Part shown: piece after piece, positions 57,702 to 64,000 of the stretch
Numbering within the stretch: the stretch's first letter is position 1
Layout: every line of letters begins with the position of its first letter
Origin: CAVOGJ01 sp963700865
GTDB lineage: Bacteria > Planctomycetota > Planctomycetia > Pirellulales > Pirellulaceae
DNA length: 64,000 nt
Direction of reading: 5' to 3'
Assembly (NCBI GenBank): GCA_963700865.1
Contig: CAVOZC010000001.1
Location: 704,300 to 768,299, forward strand
Notes under the pieces: model-generated
The model's input: the letters and a program-made list of their open reading frames with translations, nothing else
Told to the model about the DNA's origin: nothing
Database searches by the model: none
Position numbers and translations under genes: made by a program

Positions 57702-59728
57702 TTATCCGGTCCAAAGGAGTCGACTTGCCCAGGCCGGCGCAGCGGCGAGCGACAATAAGGACTCTTCGCTCGGGCCGACGACCGCGTTACCCGCGATCGC
57801 TCGCCTGCCAAAGCGCCACAGGATCTTGCCCTGGAGATGAAGCGACGCCTTCGTTGCGAAGAACGCAGCGACCTCATCGGCCTCGACGGGCCGACTGAAG
57901 AAATAGCCTTGAATTTCGTCACAGTCGATCGACTTGAGAAAATCGAGCTGCCGCTGAGTTTCGACGCCCTCGGCAAGTACCTTCAAGCCGATTGCCTTCG
58001 ATAGCGCCACGATACTTGTCGCGATGACACCGTCGTCGCCATCCGGAATATCCTTGACGAACGCACGATCGATCTTCAAACGATCCAAGGGAAACTGCCT
58101 GAGATAGGCCAGTGAAGAGTACCCTGTCCCAAAGTCATCAATGCTGATACTGGCTCCCAGTTGCTTGATCTCGCGAAACGGTCCACTGCTTGTTTGACAT
58201 CATCAATCAGCACACTTTCAGTGATTTCAAAATCGAGTTTGCTGGCATCCAGATCGAATTCTTTTAACGGTTCAGCGATAGTGGCGAAGAAATCTTCATC
58301 GTGGAACTGAATGGAACTGATGTTGATCGACACTTCCAGGTCGATTCCGGCATCCGTCCATGTGCGTAACTGACGATAAGCCTCACGAATGACCCAACGG
58401 CTAACCGGAATAATCTCGCGGCTTTTTTCCAGCAGTGGAATAAATCGGCTGGGAGAAATCAATTCGCCGTTCCTCCGCCATCGCAGGAGGGCCTCGACAC
58501 CGATCACTCGCCCCGTCGCCAACGACACCTGCGGCTGATAAACAAGAAAGAACTCGTTGCGATCCAAAGCACAACTTAGTTGCTCTTGCATCGAACGATA
58601 TTCGACCAGGCGTTTGGTCATGTCGGGGTGATACGATGCGTATCCCAGCCGACGCTCCTTGGCGAAGAACATGGCCGTATCGGCAAATGCAAAAAGATCC
58701 GTGGCCGAAGTGGTGTGGTCCGGACAAAGCGCGAAACCGACGCTGGTTCCCATGGGAAATTCCAGGTCGTCCAACATGTAGCGAGCTACCAGCAGATCGT
58801 GGGCTTTCCGCGCATGAGCTTCCGCCCGTTGTTCATCACCCACATCCGGAAAGATCAAACAGAATTCGTCTCCACCAAGTCGTGAAACAACCGCGTCCTT
58901 CTGAAATTCTCGGCTTAAGCGATCGGCAATTTCGACGAGCGCTTGATCGCCGACCGGATGCCCCAACGTATCATTAATATCCTTGAAGCCATCCATGTCG
59001 ATGAGCAACAATGCCATTCGCTCATTGTTTTTCGTCGCTCGCTCCATGTTGCCCTTCAGCTCGCGCTGAAATTGAAACCGATTTAGCAGTCCGGTGAGTG
59101 AATCGGTCGTAGCGAGTTTATGCAGTCGCTTGCCCTCCGACCGCAGCCGCTTACTCAGGTTAATCAAGTCTTGCGTGCGCTCTTGATAGAACGCCTCGCC
59201 CTGCTGGCAACAGAAAAACACGCAGACCGAGACGCCACATACTAGCGTCAGCTCGTCCAGTTTCAGCGAGATCAGATCATGCCATCCAAACGTAATTAAA
59301 AAAAACAAAGTCGTTCCCGCCAGGCTGACTAGCAGCCACTGAAATGCTGCTCTCACGCCCAGCAACTGTGACGCAATCAGAATGGAAACAGGATAGAACA
59401 ACATCGTCTGGTGCAAGTCTTGATGGCTGATCGACACGAACAACAGGCCGCAGGCGCACGCGGCCAAGCTCAAATTCATGATGCGACGATAGTTCGACTT
59501 GCTCTTATGCGTGCGGATGATGAGCGAGATCGTGAGCACTTCCAGAAAGCAAATAAATGCCGCCTGTGGATACCCACGCAGCCAGCAATAGCCGGTGAAG
59601 AAGAACCACGTCCCCCACGCGACATTCACGAGGTGCCAGACACGCTGAGCGCGCACCTCGTCAATGTTGTTGCTCTGACCCGCCAGCAACTCGTCCGGCG
59701 TGTTCACATTGTCCGATTGGAACCACAT
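57702..59728 (-). CDS. Membrane GGDEF-EAL protein (c-di-GMP turnover), frame-disrupted
   Basis: The N-terminus has about six membrane helices (VAWGTWFFFTGYCWL to LTLVCGVSVCVFFCC). A GGDEF domain (TTDSLTGLLNRFQFQ, LLLIDMDGFKDINDTLGHPV, VVSRLGGDEFCLIF) and an EAL domain (VYQPQVSLATGRVIGVEALL, VSINISSIQFHD, DFEITESVLIDD) follow. Both signatures GGDEF and EAL are intact, so it may make and degrade c-di-GMP. The frame breaks in the TTT at 58176-58178; adding one T restores DRFREIKQLGASISIDDFGT then GYSSLAYLRQFP. The tail (DGDDGVIATSIVALSKAIGL) completes the EAL domain. Corrected length is about 675 residues. It lies upstream of the lipid synthase genes on the same strand with about 145 bp between. 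Confidence 0.9.
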
Positions 59729-60124
59729 TTGCGGTATGACTCATCCAGGACAAGTCATGATGACGTGCGAAACAGGAACTTGACTTCTCACAAACGTACT
59801 TCAGGACGTTGCACGACTCCCCGAATGAATCAAAAAATCTTCGTACAATCAGGGCCGCGGGCCAGCGGGCGGTTGCGCATTCCCCGGCATGACCGTTAGC
59901 CTCGGACTGATCACTACAACCATACGTCGTGGTGGCAGGCGGTTGAGCGAGACGGCAAGTCCGCGACGCAGCGGCAGACCACGAATAACCGCTGCTGGGC
60001 GCTCCGCAGGCGGCTGGTAGGGCGCAGCGAACGCGCCGCCGAGAACGTCGTGCCTGTGGGCGACCTCAAGGGCCGGGGAAGGCGGCGAAGAATCGCCGCA
60101 CTTCACAGCGTAGGGCCACCGGGG
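59729..60124. repeat. Intergenic region with interspersed repeats
   Basis: 396 bp. It carries a CGCGACGCAGCGGCAGACC block (about 59960-60010) related to the one near 47360, and the palindrome GCGGCGAAGAATCGCCGC (60082-60099). No gene is supported. Confidence 0.6.
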
Positions 60125-60496
60125 CTAATCCCCAATGATGACCGTGGGCGCGTAGTACGTCGTTACCGGCGCTGGTGCATAGTACGTGGTTACCGGAGCC
60201 GGCGCGTAATAGCTCGTCACCCGGGCCGGCGCGTAATAGCTCGTCACCCGGGCCGGCGCGTAATAGCTCGTGACCGGGGCCGGTGCATAGCTGGTGGTGA
60301 CGGCGACCGGAACCGAACCCACCACGACCGGAATGTAGCCACGTCGGAGGCCAAACAAGCCCCGCCGCACCGGTACGACACCGACCGACGGCGCGGGGGC
60401 ATAGTACGTCGTGACGACCTGAGCCTGGGATCGTGTCGGAGCGGCCACCATGAATAACATCCCGGCAACGGCAACCACGGCGGCAAATTTGAGCAT
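60125..60496 (-). CDS. Small secreted YYAPAP-repeat protein
   Basis: About 123 residues from the ATG at 60496; the longer frame to 60556 is less likely because the signal peptide starts here (MLKFAAVVAVAGMLFMVAAP then SQAQ). The mature protein has a central basic part (RRGLFGLRRGYIPVVVG) and a C-terminal tandem repeat with unit TSYYAPARV/TTYYAPAPV, five to six copies, plus one copy near the N-terminus. Such short Tyr/Pro repeats suggest a structural or cell-surface role. At DNA level the repeat is nearly perfect, so recent unit expansion is likely. Function unknown. Confidence 0.8.
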   Translation of the reverse strand: MLKFAAVVAVAGMLFMVAAPTRSQAQVVTTYYAPAPSVGVVPVRRGLFGLRRGYIPVVVGSVPVAVTTSYAPAPVTSYYAPARVTSYYAPARVTSYYAPAPVTTYYAPAPVTTYYAPTVIIGD

Positions 60497-60660
60497 CTCT
60501 GTTCCTGTCTTCGACGAGGCCTTTGAGGGGCAAATATTTTCGTAGTCCCACATCATAGCTTGGCACCAGATCGGTGATCAATCACTTAAAACGCCATGCG
60601 CCCCATTTTCCAGGAAGACCCGGCTCACCGTCCAAAACCGCCACCATTGTCTCGCCGCGG

Positions 60661-61617
60661 TTAAGCAGTGCATGTGGCCTCGACCAGAGCCGCGAACCGC
60701 TCGGCGTCCAGACTGACCTCCGCATAAATGCGACGCGCGGCAGCCGCATCGACCTGATCGAGTTGATCGGGTTCGGCGAGCACGAGGATGCCCGCCATTT
60801 CCAGGGTCGCCGGACTGATGGCCAGCCGCGCGTCCCCTTCCAAGAAATAACAGGCCGGCCGATGGGCCGCGCGGGGGAAGAGGACGCTCACCAGATCGGG
60901 GCCGCGCTGCCAGGCCAGCAGGTTGAGCAGGGGCTCGTCGCCGTGGCCCGCCACCTGCCGCAGCGCGGCGATCGCTTGCTCGATCGATGCTTGCACGACG
61001 CTCGGATCGGGGTCCGCACACACCAGCATCTTGCGACCGAAGCTCTCCACCGCGAGAGGACTCGTACCGCCGGCTGCCGGCAGTGAATCGAGCAGCGGAA
61101 TGCCCTCGGCCCGGCAAGCCTGGAAGTGCAAATGGTCTGGGGCGGAGGCGCCGCAACGGGGTCCATTGTAAAACACGACCATCGTCGGGCCGCAGGCAGC
61201 GGCCAAAGCCAACAGGACGCCCACCTGTCCCTCGATCTGCTGAGGCCGGTGGAGACGATGCGGGATGGTGCAATGGTCCGGAAGGATCGGGTACGGATTG
61301 GGCAGGATGCCAAACGATCCCCAGGCGATGCCCCGTTCCGCGGGCGGCATGTGCTCGGAACACAGAAAGCACCTGCGGGACGCGACGGACTGCGGATCGG
61401 TCTTGGCATGGGTCGATCGTCGGCGTCCAGGATTGGCCTGCACGACGATGCCAACGCCGTCCTGCCAGAGCGGCCTGGTCTGGACCGATGCCAGTGCCAA
61501 CTCGCCGTCTCGGAACTGAGCCCAAGCGGCCCGCTGTCCGTCGAACAGCCGCGTCAATGCCGATCGCAAGTCGGGCTTGGCGGACGGCAATTTCAGCAGT
61601 CGATCATCCCAGTCCAT
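60661..61617 (-). CDS. DUF4922 / HIT-like nucleotidyltransferase-phosphorylase
   Basis: About 318 residues from the ATG at 61617, 5 nt after the stop of the glycosyltransferase gene, so the two form an operon. The family's marks are CFLCSEHMPPAERG (Cys pair), FGILPNPYPILPDHCTIPHR and the HIT-like catalytic segment MVVFYNGPRCGASAPDHLHF with the HxH pair in DHLHFQA. Related enzymes (Ap4A phosphorylase, GDP-L-galactose phosphorylase, GalT) transfer nucleotides through such a His. The substrate here is not known; neighbouring glycosyltransferase makes a nucleotide-sugar link plausible, as an inference. Confidence 0.82.
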   Translation of the reverse strand: MDWDDRLLKLPSAKPDLRSALTRLFDGQRAAWAQFRDGELALASVQTRPLWQDGVGIVVQANPGRRRSTHAKTDPQSVASRRCFLCSEHMPPAERGIAWGSFGILPNPYPILPDHCTIPHRLHRPQQIEGQVGVLLALAAACGPTMVVFYNGPRCGASAPDHLHFQACRAEGIPLLDSLPAAGGTSPLAVESFGRKMLVCADPDPSVVQASIEQAIAALRQVAGHGDEPLLNLLAWQRGPDLVSVLFPRAAHRPACYFLEGDARLAISPATLEMAGILVLAEPDQLDQVDAAAARRIYAEVSLDAERFAALVEATCTA

Positions 61618-61622
61618 GCGGG

Positions 61623-63086
61623 TCACCTGCAGCGATGCTGCCGTGCGGCGATCTCGATCGACCGGATGCGATCCTTGTACGCGGCATAACGATTTTTGGT
61701 CGCCAGCGGCAGCCCGTGATCGGTATTGTCTTCCCAGCGGCGGCACCAATAAAGCGAGTCATAGATGCGGCCGACCGCATGCTGGCCGGCAATCCGCAGC
61801 GCCACGGCATAGTCCTCGCCGAAACTCACATTGGGAAATCCGATCCGCCGCAGTGTCGGAACGTGGAAGGCACGGGGCGCCCCTAGGCCGGCGATCCGCA
61901 GCGCATTGTTGTGTCCGTTCTCGTCGGTCCACTCGCGATGATCGACCAGCCCCGGCGGGATGGGCTGCAAATCAAAATCAACAATCGTGTACGAACCGAC
62001 CACCATGGCGTAAGGCCCGCGTTGAAATTCGTCAACGATCCGCTGGAGAACATCCGTGGCGGAGTACAGGTCGTCACTGTCCAGTTGCACCGCGTAACGG
62101 CCGCAGGACGGCGAGTCGATCGCCTCGTTCCAGCAGCCGCCGATCCCCAGGTCGTGACGGTCCGGAATGATGTGGATCAGCCGCGGATCGGCTTGGGCGA
62201 TCTTTCCCAGGATTTCGGTGGTTCCATCCTGCGAGTGGTTATCGACCACAATCACGTTGAAGGGAAAACTGGCCTGCTGGGCCAGCGCACTTTGGACGGC
62301 ATCCGCGACCGTACGCTCACGGTTCTTGACGGGGATCACCACGCTCGCCTCGACCGGAAACGATTCCGCGGCCGCCACCAGGGGCGCTCGGGGAGCCGCG
62401 AGATACGCGTTGATCCGCCGCAGATGCGTCGTGGCAATGCGTTCCATCTCCAACTGATATTCCCGATTGCGTGGATCAACGTATTGAAAATGGGCCTCGC
62501 CCGCGCCATCGCTCTTGGATACCGCCACGCTATAGGTCGGTTCGGGAAGATGAACCACGGGACCGGCTTCGCTCAGTCTCAGCCGCAGCTCGTACCAACC
62601 GCCGCGGCGCGTCGCTTCCGAGTTGCCACGCAGCTCGCGGGCGAGGGCCGGCAGACGCCCGCCATCGATGAGCCACACGTGGCCAAAATCAAAATCGTCC
62701 CGCAGACTGCCCGGTTGATAATCGACCAGCGGGTGGAGCTGCGCGGACTCATCCAACTCATAAAAGTCCGAAAAGACCAGGGCCGCTTGGGTATCTCGCA
62801 GACAGGTCCGCAACCGGCCGATCCCTCGGGGAGCGATGTCCGCGGCGGGTGATGCCAGCCACAGCAGGTGGTCGGCCCCCGTTGTCTGAAACCACTCTAG
62901 CACGTCGACGATCGCAGCCGGCGACCACAGGTCCGTGGCAGCGAGCATCGTGGCGGTGGTTGACGGCGGCGTGATCCCGTCGGGAGTGACGACCGCCACC
63001 TGCTTGACCTCTTCACACCGCGTCAACGCGTCGAGCGCATTTCCGGGCGGTCCCGTCCAGGCAATGACCGCAGCTACCGTTTCCAT
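61623..63086 (-). CDS. Glycosyltransferase family 2 protein
   Basis: About 487 residues from the ATG at 63086, with GGAGACGGAAAACA upstream; the frame continues to 63254 without support. The N-terminal 290 residues form a second, degenerate glycosyltransferase-like or Rossmann domain (VIAWTGPPGNALDALTRC, ADHLLWLASPAADIAPRGIG, VFSDFYELDESAQLHPLVDY). The C-terminal part is a canonical GT2: ASVVIPVKNRERTVADAVQS, FNVIVVDNHSQDGTTEIL and the DxD-type VQLDSDDLYSATDVLQRIVD. FGEDYAVALRIA and RWEDNTDHGLPL supply the acceptor-side Glu-Asp. It probably transfers a sugar onto a glycan or glycolipid. Confidence 0.92.
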   Translation of the reverse strand: METVAAVIAWTGPPGNALDALTRCEEVKQVAVVTPDGITPPSTTATMLAATDLWSPAAIVDVLEWFQTTGADHLLWLASPAADIAPRGIGRLRTCLRDTQAALVFSDFYELDESAQLHPLVDYQPGSLRDDFDFGHVWLIDGGRLPALARELRGNSEATRRGGWYELRLRLSEAGPVVHLPEPTYSVAVSKSDGAGEAHFQYVDPRNREYQLEMERIATTHLRRINAYLAAPRAPLVAAAESFPVEASVVIPVKNRERTVADAVQSALAQQASFPFNVIVVDNHSQDGTTEILGKIAQADPRLIHIIPDRHDLGIGGCWNEAIDSPSCGRYAVQLDSDDLYSATDVLQRIVDEFQRGPYAMVVGSYTIVDFDLQPIPPGLVDHREWTDENGHNNALRIAGLGAPRAFHVPTLRRIGFPNVSFGEDYAVALRIAGQHAVGRIYDSLYWCRRWEDNTDHGLPLATKNRYAAYKDRIRSIEIAARQHRCR

Positions 63087-63231
63087 TGTTTTCCGTCTCC
63101 GCGTGTCAGATGGCCGCCACACAGGGTGAGTGAGCCGGTGCGTTTGGATCCATCCGCGCGAATGTACCGACGTCTCTGACAACCGACAAGACGACGGCCG
63201 TACCCAGACTTCCACCCAGTGATCACACTTC

Positions 63232-63357
63232 TTAGTAATTGTCCTTCGCGGCACGCGTCGTTAAAGATTGTAAGAGATCCAATTCGGATGAATCACTCAT
63301 GGAGGCGACATGCCCGTCACAGAATGCGAAGTTGACGCAGTTGGGGTGATAGCGTGC
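63232..63357 (-). pseudogene. 3' remnant of a DUF1559 (planctomycete pilin-like) gene
   Basis: The 41 codons between in-frame stops at 63358 and 63232 read ARYHPNCVNFAFCDGHVASM then SDSSELDLLQSLTTRAAKDN before the stop. This is the conserved C-terminal HPxxxNxxFCDGHV block of DUF1559 proteins. The rest of the gene is absent; the sequence upstream shows no homology. Probably the residue of a deleted or recombined copy. Confidence 0.75.
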
Positions 63358-64000
63358 TTATTTTAACGACTGCCCCCCCCCGCGTGTCTAGTGCATCGTG
63401 AATTTAGGGGACATTTTCCTGCCTTACTCAGCAGGTGCGAGGAAGCCAGACGGAGCCAAAAAGCAGACCATCTCGACTCGCGGGCAGTTCCAGGATACCA
63501 ACCAACTGCTGCCAAAATGTAGTGTCCTTTCGGCGGGGTTGCAAACATAGGGAAGACACAGACCTGGCGGACAGGAGTTGGGAAGTTTGGGAGGGCTCTG
63601 TCATATCGACGGTGACCCGTTTTTTTCAGGCTACGAATTCGACCCCTCTCTCGTTTGGGAAGTCTGTGTCTGGTTTGCAAGCCATTCTTCAACCGCTGAT
63701 GCGCGCTTATGGACGCTAATGGACGGATGGGAAGAGCACAGAACCACCAGATCGAGTGCATCCCTGGACCTCGCGTTGCCGCCGGATCTCTGTGGCTCTT
63801 CGACTAACACCGCCCATCTGGTTCAACACGGGGAAGAGCGTTGCTTCGCTGACGGTCACCCGCATCAGCGGGTATCAGCGGTTCCCAGATGGGTTAGATG
63901 GGTTACCCGGTGAGGCGTCGCAACTCGTCGAGCTGAGTCGCACGCAAGATGAGAAGTCGCAAGAACATGCATTGTCCTGCACCGAAGCGACACAAAATGG
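63358..64000. other. Right-end region without a recognisable gene
   Basis: About 640 bp to the window edge. The longest frames (for example 63363-63761 on the minus strand) have no family signature, no signal peptide and no good ribosome site. No repeat of the families seen elsewhere is evident. A gene could begin beyond the edge. Confidence 0.35.

Noticed and set aside
8511..59728. Programmed ribosomal frameshifting at the 17 breaks
   Set aside because: Both +1 and -1 changes are needed, the sites share no slippery motif or downstream structure that I can see, and the families concerned do not normally use it.

Overview
The window reads as chromosome of a planctomycete, most likely Pirellulales-like. 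The hallmarks are a cluster of secreted sulfatases, Ser/Thr kinases fused to TPR or formylglycine-enzyme-like domains, an ECF sigma factor next to such a kinase, PEP-CTERM and dockerin-bearing surface proteins, a protein opening with the ESLEHRQMLA signature, a DUF1559 remnant, a squalene-cyclase-repeat protein with a Pro-rich N-terminus, DUF1569 and many intergenic palindromic repeats. This assignment rests on recognised protein families, not on a search.

Layout. 1-2283: 3' part of a kinase-TPR gene (minus). 2578-8379: an SDR, a DUF1254/1214 lipoprotein, a two-gene L-fuconate catabolic operon and an HD-domain hydrolase. 8511-20992: a membrane protein, a Na+/solute symporter, CutC, a primary-type sigma-70 factor, RtcB, a crotonase, a HisA-like TIM barrel, a squalene-cyclase-repeat protein and ribosomal protein L33. 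21059-22860: palindromic repeats interrupted by an IS4-type element. 22971-27173: RecJ and three small planctomycete genes. 27225-33090: an accessory stretch with a palindromic repeat array, tRNA-Pro(CGG), a 935-residue primase-helicase-nuclease protein related to TOTE conflict systems, and a RAYT-like transposase between two inverted short-repeat arrays. 33159-39206: a small membrane protein, two sulfatases and the 3' remnant of a third. 39437-49210: kinase-FGE protein with its ECF sigma factor, then two PEP-CTERM proteins. 49867-59728: a PUFA-synthase-like megasynthase, a carrier protein/enoyl-reductase gene and a GGDEF-EAL protein. 60125-63357: a small repeat protein, a HIT-like DUF4922 protein, a family 2 glycosyltransferase and a DUF1559 remnant.

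How the genes fit together. The L-fuconate dehydratase and its SDR overlap by 4 bp and form two consecutive steps of non-phosphorylative fucose breakdown. The nearby sulfatases would suit growth on sulfated, fucose-containing algal polysaccharide. The megasynthase has a hotdog domain, acyltransferase, active ketosynthase, an inactive chain-length-factor-like ketosynthase, ketoreductase and dehydratase, but no carrier domain; the gene 3 nt upstream supplies a carrier protein and a FabL-like reductase. Together they look like a compact iterative lipid or polyketide synthase.

A caution that affects many entries: at least eleven genes, including recJ, a symporter, a sulfatase and a kinase, are broken by single-base indels whose correction restores conserved protein sequence, often at 3-4 base homopolymers. 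I give each as one gene over its full span and name the break point. Sequencing or assembly error is the simplest cause, but I cannot prove it from the sequence.
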